DNA of 64,000 bases. Origin: Megalopta genalis. Its lineage: Eukaryota > Arthropoda > Insecta > Hymenoptera > Halictidae. Where the stretch lies: assembly GCF_051020955.1 (NCBI RefSeq), contig NW_027476349.1:223912-287911 (forward strand). Reading direction: 5' to 3'. The first letter of the stretch is position 1. Every line of letters begins with the position of its first letter. Shown in pieces: positions 12,731 through 26,165 of the stretch. The translations under genes and the position numbers were made by a program. The notes beneath the pieces were generated by a model. The model made no database searches. It was not told the DNA's origin and was given only the letters and a program-made list of their open reading frames with translations.

Positions 12731-14765
12731 GCGAAGTTGAAGGCTTAGCTTCAAATCCATGCGAATCAAATGGTTTAGCTTCAAATACTTGTGATATACG
12801 TTACTTAGACTTAACTGCATGCGCAACGAACGAGTTAGCTTCAAATTAATGCGAAACACATGATTTAGCTGCAAATCAATGCAATGAAGAAGGTTTAGCT
12901 TCTAATCCATGCGAAACAAATGATATAGCTCAAACACTTGGGGTATAAGTGATATAGCTTCAAATGAAGACTAATCAAACGAGTTAGATTCAAAATCCAC
13001 GCGATACGCATGATTTAGCTTCTAATACTTGCGATATAAGTGATGTAGAATCAACTGCAGGCGAAACGAACGAGTAAGCTTCAAATCCATTCAAAACTCA
13101 TGATTTAGCAACAAATCAATGCGATGTAGTAGGCTCAGCTTCAAATCCATGCGATATAAGTGATATAGCTTCAAAAGCAGGAGGAACAAACGAGGTAGCT
13201 TCAATTCCATGCGAAACAAATGATTTAGCTTCAAATCAATGCGTAGTAGAAGGCGTAGCTTCAAATCCATGTGAAACAAATGGTTTATCTTCAAATCTAT
13301 GCGAAGTAGAAGGTTTAGCTTCAAATCCGTGCGATACACAAGATTTAGCTTCAAATCAATGCGATGTAGTATGTTCAGCTTCAAATCCATGCGGCACATA
13401 TGATTTAGCTTCAAATACTTGCGATATAAGTGATATAGTTTCAAATTGAGGCGAAACGAACGAGTTAGCTTCAAATCCATGCGAAACACATGATTTAGCT
13501 GCAAATCAATGCGATTTAGAAGATTTAGCTTCAAATCAATGCGATACACATGATTTAGCTTCAAATACTAGCGATGTAAGTAATGTAGATTCAACTGCAG
13601 GCGAAACGAACGAGTTAGCTTCAAATCCATGCGAATCAAATGGTTTAGCTTCAAATGCTTGTGATATACGTTATTTAGATTCAACTGCATGCGCAACGGA
13701 CGAGTTAGCTTCAAATCCATGCGAAACAAATGATTTAGCTTCAAATCAATGCGATGTAGAAGGTTTAGCTTCAAATCCGTGCGATACACAAGATTTAGCT
13801 TCAATTCAATGCGATGTAGTAGGTTCAGCTTCAAATCCATGCGGCACATATGATTTAGCTTCAAATACTTGCGATATAAGTGACATAGTTTCAAATGGAG
13901 GCGATACGAACGAGTTAGCTTCAAATCCATGGGAGACACATGACATAGCTTCAATTCAATGCAATGTAGAAGGTTTAGCTTCAAATCCACGCGAAACATA
14001 TGATTTAGCTTCAAACACTTGGGGTATAAGTGATATAGCTTCAAATGCAGACTAATCAAACGAGTTAGCATCAAAATCCAAGCGAAACACATGATTTAGC
14101 TGCAAATCATTGCGATATAAGTGATGTAGAATTAACTGCAGGGGAAACGAACGAGTTAGCATCAAATCATTCAAAACTCATGATTTAGCAGCAAATAAAT
14201 GCGATATAGTAGGCACAGCTTCAAATTCATGCGATATAAGTGATATAGCTTCAAAAGCAGGAGGAACAAACGAGGTAGCTTCAATTCCATGTGAAACAAA
14301 TGGTTTATCTTAAAATCAATGCGAAGTAGAAGGTTTAGCTTCAAATCCGTGCGATACACAAGATTTAGCTTCAAATCAATGCGATGTAGTATGTTCAGCT
14401 TCAAATCAATGCGGCACATATGATTTAGCTTCAAATACTTGCGATATAAGTGATATAGCTTCAAATGGAGGCGAAACGAATGAGTTAGCTTCAAATCCAT
14501 GCGAAACACATGATTTAGCTGCAAATCAATGCGATGTAGAAGGTTTAGCTTCAAATCCATGCGATACACATGATGTATCTTCAAATACTAGCGATATAAG
14601 TAATGTAGATTCAACTGCAGGCGAAACGAACGAGTTAGCTTCAAATCCATGCGAATCAAATGGTTTAGCTTCAAATACTAGCGATATAAGAAATGTAGAT
14701 TCAACTGCAGGCGAAACGAACGAGTTAGCTTCAAATCCATGCGAAACACATGATTTAGCTGCAAA
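12659..14765 (+). repeat. Q block, copy 1
   Basis: Long block recurring near 22.8-24.0, 25.1-28.1 and 34.7-37.5 kb. Diagnostic variants are GATATAGCTCAAACAC near 12,925 (one T missing in all copies), GTAGTATGTTCAGC and GCGTAGTAGAAGGCG. It runs directly into P block copy 2, as its relatives at 28.1 and 37.5 kb run into P copies 4 and 5, so Q plus P forms a larger unit. Confidence 0.8.
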
Positions 14766-17700
14766 TCAATGAGAAGTAGAGGGCTTAGCTTCAAATCCAT
14801 GCGAATCAAATGATTTAGCTTCAAATACATGTGATATACTGATTTATCTTCAAATGCAGGCGAAGCAAAAGAGTTAGCTCCAAATCCATGCGAAACACAT
14901 GATTTAGCATCAAATCAATGCGAAGTTGAAGGCTTAGCTTCAAATCCATGCGACAAAAATGAATTAGTTTCAAATGCTTGCGACATAAATGATGTAGCTT
15001 CAAATGCAAGCGAAACAAACGAGTTAGCTTGAAATCCATGCGACACGCACGATTGAGCTTCAAATCAATGCGAAGTAGAAGGCTTAGCTTCAAATCCATT
15101 CGAAACAAATGATTTAGCTTTAAATACTTGTGATATACATGATTTAGTTTCAACTGCATGCGAAACAAACGAGTTAGCTTCAAATCCATTCGAAACACAT
15201 GATTTAGCGTCAAATTCATGCGAAGTAGAAGGCTTAGCTACAAATCCATGCGAAACGAATGGTTTAGCTTCAAATACCTGCGAATATACGTGATGTAGCT
15301 TCAAAGGCAGGCGGAACAAACGAGTTGGAGTCTAATCCATGCGTATCACATTATTTAACTTCAAATCAATGCGAAGTAGAAGGCTTATCTTCGAATCCAT
15401 GCAAAACACATGATTTAGATTCAAATACTTGCGATATAAATGAAATAGCTTCAAATGCAGACGAAACAAACGAGTTATATTCTAATTCATGCGAAACACA
15501 TGATTTAGCTTCAAATCAGTGCGACGTAGAAGGCTTAGCTTCAAATCAATGCGAATAAAAATGGTTTAGATTCAGATACTTGTGATAAACATGATTTAGC
15601 TTCAAATGCAGGCGAAACAAACGAGTTAGCTTCAAATCCAAGGAAACACATGATTTATCTTTAAATCAATGCGAAGTAGAAGGCTTAGTGTCAAATACAT
15701 GTGAAACAATTGATTTATCTTCAGATAATTGCGACATAAGTGATATTGCTTCAAATGCAGGCGAAACAAACGAGTTAGCTTCAAAGCCGTGCAAAACGAA
15801 TGATTTAGCTTCAAATACTTGCGGTATAAATGAAACAGCTTCAAATGCAGGCGGAACACTTGATTTAGCTTCAAATCAATGCGAAGTAGAAGGCTTGGCT
15901 TCAAATCCATGCGAATCAAATGGTTTAGCTTCAAATACTTGTGATCTACATGATTTAGCGTCAACTGCATGCGAAACAAATGATTTAGCTTCAAATGCTT
16001 TCCGATATATGTGATATAACTTGAACGGAAGGCGAAGCAAACGAGTTAGATTCAAATCCATGCGAAGTAGAAGGCATAGCTTCAAATCCATGCGAATCAA
16101 ATGGTTTAGCTTAAAATACTTGTTTATACACAATTTAGCTTCAACTGCATGCGAAACAATCGAGTTAGCTTCAAATCCATAAGAAACAAATGATATACCA
16201 TCAAATACTTGGACATAAATGATTTAGCTTCACATGCATGCGAAACAAACGAGTCAGCTACAAGTCCAAGCGAATCACTTGATATAGCTTCAAATCAATG
16301 CGAAGTAGAAGGTTTAGCTTCAAATCCATGCGAATAAAATGGTTTAGATTCAGATACTTGTGATAAACGTGATTTAGCTTCAAACTGCATGCGAAACAAT
16401 CGAGTTAGATTCAAATCAATGCGAAGTAGAAGGCTTATCTTCAAATCCATGCGAATCAAATGGTTTGGCTTCAAATACTTGCGTTATAAATGAAATAGCT
16501 TCATTTAGCTTCACACCTATACGATGTAGAAGGATTAGCTTCAAATCCATGCGAAACAAATGATTCAGCTTCAAATACTTGCGATTTAAGTGATATAGCT
16601 TCAAATGCAGGCTAATCAAACGAGTTAGCTTCAAATCCATGCGAAACACATGATTCAGCTTTAAATTCATGCGAAATAAATGATTTACCTTCAAGTACTT
16701 CCGATATTAATGATATATCTTCAAATGCAGGCGAAACAAATGGTTTAGCTACAAATACTTGTGATATACGTAATTTGGATTAAACTGCATGCGCAACGAA
16801 CGAGTTAGCTTCAAATCATGCGAAACACATGATTCAGCTGCAAATCAATGCGATGTAGAAGGTTTAGCTTCAAATCCATGCGAAAAAAGTGATTTAGCAT
16901 CTGATAATTGCGATATAATTGATATAGCTTCAAATGCAGGGGAAACATCCGAGTTATCTTCAAATCCATGCAAAACACATGATTCAGCTTCAAATCAATG
17001 CGATGTAGAAGGTTTAGCTTCAAATCCATGCGACACAAATGATTTAGCATCAGATGCTTGCGATATAAGTGATATAGCTACAAATGCAGACGAAACAGAC
17101 GGGTTAGCTTCAACTCCATGCGAAACACATGATTTAGCTGCAAATCAATGCGATGTAGAAGGTTTAGCTTCAAATCCATGCGATGTAGAAGGTTTAGCTT
17201 CAAATCCATTCGAAGCATATGGTTTAGGTACAAATACTTGTGATATACGTTATTTAGATTTAACTGCATGCGCAACGAACGAGTTAGCTTCAAATCCAAG
17301 CGAAACACATGATTTAGCTTCAAATCAATGCGATGTAGAAGGTTTAGCTTCAAATCCATGCGAAACAAATGGTTTAGCTACAAATACTTGTGATATACAT
17401 TATTTAGCTACAACTGCATGCGAAACGAACGAGTTAGCTTCAAATCCATGCGAAACACACGATTTAGCTTCAAATCAATGCGATGTAGGAGGTTTAGCTT
17501 CAAATCCAAGCGAAACACATGATTCAGCTGCAAATCAATGCGATGTATAAGGTTTAGCTACAAATCCATGCCAAACACATGATTTAGATTCAAATCCATG
17601 GGATGTAGATGGTTTGCTTCAAATCCATGCGATACACAAGATTTAGCTTCAAATCAATGCGACGTAGTAGGTTCAGCTTCAAATCCATGCGATATAAGTG

Positions 17701-18130
17701 ATATAGCTTCAAAAGCAGGAGAACAAACGAGGTAGCTTCAATTCCATGCGAAACATATGATTTAGCTTCAAATCAATGCGAAGTAGAAGGCTTAGCTTCA
17801 AATCCATGCGAAACAAATGGTTTAGCTACAAATACTTGTGATATACATTATTTAGCTACAACTGCATGCGATACAAACGAGTTAGCTTCAAATCCATGCG
17901 AAACACATGATTTAGCTTCAAATCAATGCGATGTAGAAGGTTTAGCTTCAAATCCATGCGAAACACATGATTTAGCTGCAAATCAATGCGATGAAGAAGG
18001 TTTAGCTTCAAATCCATGCGAAACAAATGATATAGCTTCAAACACTTGGGGTGTAAGTGATATAGCTTCAAATGAAGACTAATCAAACGAGTTAGCTTCA
18101 AAATCCACGCGATACACATGATTTAGGTTC
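14766..18130 (+). repeat. P block, copy 2, with downstream tail
   Basis: Matches 28.1-31.4 kb at offsets of about 13,229-13,231 bp and 37.5-40.8 kb at 22,727 bp. It holds a 150-bp piece near 15,061-15,210 that copies 1 and 4 lack. It carries several single-base gains and losses in short runs that the other copies do not have: AATAAAAATGG at 15,553, CCAAGGAAAC near 15,640, TTGTTTATAC near 16,120, TCAAACTGC near 16,381, CAAATCATGC near 16,814 and GCAGGAGAAC near 17,716. These shift the frame in this copy only. Confidence 0.85.
16789..17550 (+). other. Longest forward open frame (253 codons), probable decayed or incidental repeat reading
   Basis: Reads as about 25 acidic decapeptides of the form xLASNxCExx with a Cys in most repeats. 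It exists at this length only because one base is missing near 16,814 (CAAATCATGC); the first residues after the ATG are read in another frame. Ends at the inherited TAA in GATGTATAAGG. No unique N- or C-terminal region is present, so I do not call it a gene. Confidence 0.2.
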
Positions 18131-18344
18131 AAATACTAGCGATATAAGTAATGTAGATTCAACTGCAGGCGAAACGAACGAGTTAGCTTCAAATCCATGC
18201 GAATCAAATGGTCTAGCTTCAAATGATTGTGATATACGTTATTTAGATTCAACTGCATGCGCCAACGGACGAGTTAGCTTCAAATCCATGCGAAACACAT
18301 GATTTAGCTGCAAATCAATGCGATGAAGAAGGTTTAGCTTCAAA
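18131..18344 (+). repeat. Junction modules between P copies 2 and 3
   Basis: Ordinary modules of the type seen near 24,160-24,340, with one private extra C at GCGCCAACGG (18,257). The change to P-block order near 18,345 happens inside a GCTTCAAATCCATGCGAAAC module, as expected if two arrays were joined in register by unequal exchange. Confidence 0.65.
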
Positions 18345-20610
18345 TCCATGCGAAACAAATGATTTAGCTTTAAATACTTGTGATATACATGATTTAGTTT
18401 CAACTGCATGCGAAACAAACGAGTTAGCTTCAAATCCATTCGAAACACATGATTTAGCGTCAAATTCATGCGAAGTAGAAGGCTTAGCTACAAATCCATG
18501 CGAAACGAATGGTTTAGCTTCAAATACCTGCGAATATACGTGATGTAGCTTCAAAGGCAGGCGGAACAAACGAGTTGGAGTCTAATCCATGCGTATCACA
18601 TTATTTAACTTCAAATCAATGCGAAGTAGAAGGCTTATCTTCGAATCCATGCAAAACACATGATTTAGATTCAAATACTTGCGATATAAATGAAATAGCT
18701 TCAAATGCAGACGAAACAAACGAGTTATATTCTAATTCATGCGAAACACATGATTTAGCTTCAAATCAGTGCGACGTAGAAGGCTTAGCTTCAAATCAAT
18801 GCGAATAAAATGGTTTAGATTCAGATACTTGTGATAAACATGATTTAGCTTCAAATGCAGGCGAAACAAACGAGTTAGCTTCAAATCCAAGGGAAACACA
18901 TGATTTATCTTTAAATCAATGCGAAGTAGAAGGCTTAGTGTCAAATACATGTGAAACAATTGATTTATCTTCAGATAATTGCGACATAAGTGATATTGCT
19001 TCAAATGCAGGCGAAACAAACGAGTTAGCTTCAAAGCCGTGCAAAACGAATGATTTAGCTTCAAATACTTGCGGTATAAATGAAACAGCTTCAAATGCAG
19101 GCGGAACACTTGATTTAGCTTCAAATCAATGCGAAGTAGAAGGCTTGGCTTCAAATCCATGCGAATCAAATGGTTTAGCTTCAAATACTTGTGATCTACA
19201 TGATTTAGCGTCAACTGCATGCGAAACAAATGATTTAGCTTCAAATGCTTTCCGATATATGTGATATAACTTGAACGGAAGGCGAAGCAAACGAGTTAGA
19301 TTCAAATCCATGCGAAGTAGAAGGCATAGCTTCAAATCCATGCGAATCAAATGGTTTAGCTTAAAATACTTGTTTTATACACAATTTAGCTTCAACTGCA
19401 TGCGAAACAATCGAGTTAGCTTCAAATCCATAAGAAACAAATGATATACCATCAAATACTTGGACATAAATGATTTAGCTTCACATGCATGCGAAACAAA
19501 CGAGTCAGCTACAAGTCCAAGCGAATCACTTGATATAGCTTCAAATCAAAGCGAAGTAGAAGGTTTAGCTACAAATCCATGCGAATAAAATGGTTTAGAT
19601 TCAGATACTTGTGATAAACGTGATTTAGCTTCAACTGCATGCGAAACAATCGAGTTAGATTCAAATCAATGCGAAGTAGAAGGCTTATCTTCAAATCCAT
19701 GCGAATCAAATGGTTTGGCTTCAAATACTTGCGTTATAAATGAAATAGCTTCATTTAGCTTCACACCTATACGATGTAGAAGGATTAGCTTCAAATCCAG
19801 GCGAAACAAATGATTCAGCTTCAAATACTTGCGATTTAAGTGATATAGCTTCAAATGCAGGCTAATCAAACGAGTTAGCTTCAAATCCATGCGAAACACA
19901 TGATTCAGCTTTAAATTCATGCGAAATAAATGATTTACCCTTCAAGTACTTCCGATATTAATGATATATCTTCAAATGCAGGCGAAACAAATGGTTTAGC
20001 TACAAATACTTGTGATATACGTAATTTGGATTAAACTGCATGCGCAACGAACGAGTTAGCTTCAAATCCATGCGAAACACATGATTCAGCTGCAAATCAA
20101 TGCGATGTAGAAGGTTTAGCTTCAAATCCATGCGAAAAAAGTGATTTAGCATCTGATAATTGCGATATAATTGATATAGCTTCAAATGCAGGGGAAACAT
20201 CCGAGTTATCTTCAAATCCATGCAAAACACATGATTCAGCTTCAAATCAATGCGATGTAGAAGGTTTAGCTTCAAATCCATGCGACACAAATGATTTAGC
20301 ATCAGATGCTTGCGATATAAGTGATATAGCTACAAATGCAGACGAAACAGACGGGTTAGCTTCAACTCCATGCGAAACACATGATTTAGCTGCAAATCAA
20401 TGCGATGTAGAAGGTTTAGCTTCAAATCCATGCGATGTAGAAGGTTTAGCTTCAAATCCATTCGAAGCATATGGTTTAGGTACAAATACTTGTGATATAC
20501 GTTATTTAGATTTAACTGCATGCGCAACGAACGAGTTAGCTTCAAATCCAAGCGAAACACATGATTTAGCTTCAAATCAATGCGATCTAGAAGGTTTAGC
20601 TTCAAATCCA
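18345..20610 (+). repeat. P block, copy 3, starting part-way through
   Basis: Matches copy 4 at an offset of 9,978-9,979 bp from about 18,345. The first several hundred bases of the block are missing, replaced by the preceding fusion. Copies 2 and 3 are therefore only 3,250 bp apart, while other neighbours are 9.5-10.2 kb apart. Private single-base changes in runs include GATTTACCCTTC near 19,938. Confidence 0.8.
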
Positions 20611-20619
20611 TGCGACACA

Positions 20620-23600
20620 TATGATTTAGCTTCAAATACTTGCGATATAAGTGATATAGCTTCAAAGCTGGAGGAACAAACGAGGTAGCTTCAATTCCCA
20701 TGCGATAGAAATGATTTAGCTTCAAATCAATGCGAAGTAGAAGGCTTAGCTTCGAATTCATGCGAAACAAATTGTTTAGCTACAAATACTTGTGATATAC
20801 ATTATTTAGCTACAACTGCATGCGAAACAAACGAGTTACCATCAAATCCATACGAAACACATGATTAAGCTTCAAATCAATGCGATGTAGATGGTTTGCT
20901 TCAAATCCATGCGATACACAAGATTTATGTTCAAATCAATGTGATGTAGTAGGTTCAGCTTCAAATCCATGCGATACACAAGATTTAGCTTCAAATCAAT
21001 ACGATGTAGCAGGTTCAGCTTCAAATCCATGCGGCACATATGATTTAGCTACAAATACTTGTGATATACATTATTTAGCTACCACTGCATGCGAAACGAA
21101 CGAGTTAGCTTCAAATCCATGCGAAACACACGATTTAGCTTCAAATCAATGCGATGTAGGAGGTTTAGCTTCAAATCCAAGCGAAACACATGATTCAGCT
21201 GCAAATCAATGCGATGTATAAGGTTTAGCTTCAAATCCATGCCAAACACATGATTTAGATTCAAATCCATGGGATGTAGATGGTTTGCTTCAAATCCATG
21301 CGATACACAAGATTTAGCTTCAAATCAATGCGACGTAGTAGGTTCAGCTTCAAATCCATGCGATATAAGTGATATAGCTTCAAAAGCAGGAGGAACAAAC
21401 GAGGTAGCTTCAATTCCATGCGAAAACATATGATTTAGCTTCAAATCAATGCGAAGTAGAAGGCTTAGCTTCAAATCCATGCGAAACAAATGGTTTAGCT
21501 ACAAATACTTGTGATATACATTGTTTAGCTACAACTGCATGCGATACAAACGAGTTAGCTTCAAATCCATGCGAAACACATGATTTAGCTTCAAATCAAT
21601 GCGATGTAGAAGGTTTAGCTTCAAATCCATGCGAAACAAATGATTTAGCTGCAAATCATTGCGATGTAGAAGGTTTAGCTTCAAATCCATGTGAAACAAA
21701 TGATATAGCTTCAAATACTTGCGATATAAGTGATATAGTTTCAAATGCAGGCGAAACGAACGAGTTAGCTATAAATCCATGCGAAACAAATGATTTAGCT
21801 GCAAATCAATACGATGTAGAAGGTTTAGCTTCAAATCCATGCGAAACAAATGGTTTAGCTACAAATACTTGTGATATACATTATTTAGCTACAACTGCAT
21901 GCGAAACAAACGAGTTAGCTTCAAGTCCATGCGAAACACATGATTTAGCTGCAAATCAATGCGATGTAGAAGGTTTAGCTTCAAATTCCATGCGAAACAA
22001 ATGATTTAGCATCAGATACTTGTTATATAAGTGATATAGCTTCAAATGCAGGGGAAACAAACCAGATAGCTTCAAATCCAAGCGAAACACATGATTTAGC
22101 TTCAAATCAAAGCGATGTAGATGGTTAGCTTCAAATCCATGGGAAGCAAATGATTTAGCTTCAGATGCTTCCGATATAAGTGATATAGCTTCGAATCCTG
22201 ACGAAACAAACGGGTTAGCTTCAACTCCATGCGAACACATGATTTAGCTTCAAATCAATAAGATGAAGCAGGTTTAGTTTCAAATCAATTCGATGTAGAA
22301 GATTTAGCTTCAAATCCATGCGACACAAATGACTTAGCTTCAGAAACATGCGTTATAAGTGATATAGCTACAAATGAATGCGAAACAAACGAGTTATCTT
22401 CAAAACCATGCGAAACACATAATTTAGCTTCCAATCAATGCGATGTAGAAGGTTTAGCTTCAAATCCACGCGGAACAAACGATTGAGCTTCAAACACTTC
22501 GGAAATAGGTGATATAGCTTCAGCTGCATGTGACACAAACGAGTTAGCTTCAAGTCCATGCGAAACACATGATTTAGCTGCAAATCAATTCGATGTAGAA
22601 GGTTTAGCTTCAAATCCATGCGAAACAAATGGTTTAGCTACAAATAATTTGTGATATACATTATTTAGCTACAACTGCATGCGAAACGAACGAGTTAGCT
22701 TCAAATCATGCGAAACACACGATTTAGCTTCAAATCAATGCGATGTAGGAGGTTTAGCTTCAAATCCAAGCGAAACACATGATTCAGCTGCAAATCAATG
22801 CGTGCGATGTAGTAGGTTTAGCTTCAAATCCATGCCAAACACATGATTCAGCTTCAAATCAATGCGATGTAGAAGGTTTGCTTCAAATCCATGCGAAACA
22901 CACGATTTATCTTCAAATCAATGCGATGTAGAAGGTTTAGCTTCAAATCCATGCAAAACACGTGATTTAACTTCCAATTAATGCGAAGTTGAAGGCTTAG
23001 CTTCAAATCCATGCGAATCAAATGGTTTAGCTTCAAATACTTGTGATATACGTTACTTAGACTTAACTGCATGCGCAACGAACGAGTTAGCTTCAAATTA
23101 ATGCGAAACACATGATTTAGCTGCAAATCAATGCAATGAAGAAGGTTTAGCTTCTAATCCATGCGAAACAAATGATATAGCTCAAACACTTGGGGTATAA
23201 GTGATATAGCTTCAAATGAAGACTAATCAAACGAGTTAGATTCAAAATCCACGCGATACACATGATTTAGCTTCTAATACTTGCGATATAAGTGATGTAG
23301 AATCAACTGCAGGCGAAACGAACGAGTTAGCTTCAAATCCATTCAAAACTCATGATTTAGCAACAAATCAATGCGATGTAGTAGGCTCAGCTTCAAATCC
23401 ATGCGATATAAGTGATATAGCTTCAAAAGCAGGAGGAACAAACGAGGTAGCTTCAATTCCATGCGAAACAAATGATTTAGCTTCAAATCAATGCGTAGTA
23501 GAAGGCGTAGCTTCAAATCCATGTGAAACAAATGGTTTATCTTCAAATCAATGCGAAGTAGAAGGTTTAGCTTCAAATCCGTGAGATACACAAGATTTAG

Positions 23601-24543
23601 CTTCAAATCAATGCGATGTAGTATGTTCAGCTTCAAATCCATGCGGCACATATGATTTAGCTTCAAATACTTGCGATATAAGTGATATAGTTTCAAATTG
23701 AGGCGAAACGAACGAGTTAGCTTCAAATCCATGCGAAACACATGATTTAGCTGCAAATCAATGCGATGTAGAAGATTTAGCTTCAAATCAATGCGATACA
23801 CATGATTTAGCTTCAAATACTAGCGATGTAAGTAATGTAGATTCAACTGCAGGCGAAACGAACGAGTTAGCTTCAAATCCATGCGAATCAAATGGTTTAG
23901 CTTCAAATGCTTGTGATATACGTTATTTAGATTCAACTGCATGCGCAACGAACGAGTTAGCTTCAATCCATGCGAAACACATGATTTAGCTGCAAATCAA
24001 TGCGATTGAAGAAGGTTTAGCTTCAAATCCATGCGAAACAAATGATATAGCTTCAAACACTTGGGGTGTAAGTGATATAGCTTCAAATGAAGACTAATCA
24101 AACGAGTTAGCTTCAAAATCCACGCGATACACATGATTTAGCTTCAAATATTAGCGATATTCTTGATGTAGATTCAACTGCAGGCGAAACGAACGAGTTA
24201 GCTTCAAATCCATGCGAATCAAATGGTCTAGCTTCAAATGATTGTGATATACGTTATTTAGATTCAACTGCATGCGCAACGGACGAGTTAGCTTCAAATC
24301 CATGCGAAACACATGATTTAGCTGCAAATCAATGCGATGAAGAAGGTTTAGCTTCAAATCCATGCGAAACAAATGATATAGCTTCAAACACTTGGCGTGT
24401 AAGTGATATAGCTTCAAATGAAGACTAATCAAACGAGTTAGCTTCAAAATCCACGCGATACACATGATTTAGGTTCAAATGCTAGCGATATAAGTAATGT
24501 AGATTCAACTGCAGGCGAAACGAACGAGTTAGCTTCAAATCCA
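20620..24543 (+). repeat. 3.9-kb segment D, copy 1
   Basis: Recurs at 32,660-36,505 at offset 12,021-12,022 bp, falling to 11,961 bp after a 60-bp (two-module) loss in the second copy near 35,515. Private one-base changes are frequent here: GCTTCAAAGCTGG (20,665), ATTCCCATG (20,697), GCGAAAACATATG (21,421), CAAATTCCATG (21,985), GATGGTTAGC (22,130), GCGAACACATG (22,231), and a four-base gain at AATGCGTGCGATG (22,799). The matching positions in copy 2 have the regular sequence. Confidence 0.8.
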
Positions 24544-26165
24544 AGCGAAACACATGATTTAGCTTCAAATCAAAGCGATGTAGATGGTTTAGCTTCAAAT
24601 CCATGGGAAGCAAATGATTTAGCTTCAGATGCTTCCGATATAAGTGATATAGCTTCGAATCCTGACGAAACAAACGGGTTAGCTTCAACTCCATGCGAAA
24701 CACATGATTTAGCTTCAAATCAATAAGATGAAGCAGGTTTAGTTTCAAATCAATTCGATGTAGAAGATTTAGCTTCAAATCCATGCGACACAAATGACTT
24801 AGCTTCAGAAACATGCGTTATAAGTGATATAGCTACAAATGAATGCGAAACAAACGAGATATCTTCAAAACCATGCGAAACACATAATTTAGCTTCCAAT
24901 CAATGCGATGTAGAAGGTTTAGCTTCAAATCCACGCGGAACAAACGATTGAGCTTCAAACACTTCGGAAATAGGTGATATAGCTTCAGCTGCATGTGACA
25001 CAAACGAGTTAGCTTCAAGTCCATGCGAAACACATGATTTAGCTGCAAATCAATTCGATGTAGAAGGTTTAGCTTCAAATCCATGCGAAACAAATGGTTT
25101 AGCTACAAATAATTTGTGATATACATTATTTAGCTACAACTGCATGCGAAACGAACGAGTTAGCTTCAAATCCATGCGAAACACACGATTTAGCTTCAAA
25201 TCAATGCGATGTAGGAGGTTTAGCTTCATATCCAAGCGAAACACATGATTCAGCTGCAAATCAATGCGATGTAGAAGGTTTAGCTTCAAATCCATGCCAA
25301 ACACATGATTTAGCTTCAAATCAATGCGATGTAGAAGGTTTGGCTTCAAATCCATGCGAAACACACGATTTATCTTCAAATCAATGCGATGTAGAAGGTT
25401 TAGCTTCAAATCCATGCAAAACACGTGATTTAACTTCCAATTAATGCGAAGTTGAAGGCTTAGCTTCAAATCCAGGCGAATCAAATGGTTTAGCTTCAAA
25501 TACTTGTGATATACGTTACTTAGACTTAACTGCATGCGCAACGAACGAGTTAGCTTCAAATTAATGCGAAACACATGATTAGCTGCAAATCAATGCAATG
25601 AAGAAGGTTTAGCTTCTAATCCATGCGAAACAAATGATATAGCTCAAACACTTGGGGTATAAGTGATATAGCTTCAAATGAAGACTAATCAAACGAGTTA
25701 GATTCAAAATCCACGCGATACACATGATTTAGCTTCTAATACTTGCGATATAAGTGATGTAGAATCAACTGCAGGCGAAACGAACGAGTTAGCTTCAAAT
25801 CCATTCAAAACTCATGATTTAGCAACAAATCAATGCGATGTAGTAGGCTCAGCTTCAAATCCATGCGATATAAGTGATATAGCTTCAAAAGCAGGAGGAA
25901 CAAACGAGGTAGCTTCAATTCCATGCGAAACAAATGATTTAGCTTCAAATCAATGCGTAGTAGAAGGCGTAGCTTCAAATCCATGTGAAACAAATGGTTT
26001 ATCTTCAAATCAATGCGAAGTAGAAGGTTTAGCTTCAAATCCGTGCGATACACAAGATTTAGCTTCAAATCAATGCGATGTAGTATGTTCAGCTTCAAAT
26101 CCATGCGGCACATATGATTTAGCTTCAAATACTTGCGATATAAGTGATATAGTTTCAAATTGAAC
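22079..26165 (+). repeat. 2.46-kb tandem duplication
   Basis: 22,079 to about 23,700 is repeated from 24,541 to about 26,165 at an offset of 2,462-2,465 bp. Markers shared by both are CCTGACGAAACAAACGGG, CAATAAGATGAAGCAGG and AATTTGTGATATAC. A third copy is at 34,099-35,660. The right junction near 26,161 is irregular (TTGAACGCGAAACG). Confidence 0.8.
24152..24482 (+). repeat. 331-bp sub-unit
   Basis: Eleven modules plus one base. The extra base is the fourth A of GCTTCAAAATCC in the stop cassette. The same unit ends at comparable places near 26,615-26,944 and 36,113-36,443 and, less exactly, near 40,865-41,179. At 35,781-36,443 two units lie head to tail (331-bp spacing). Confidence 0.75.
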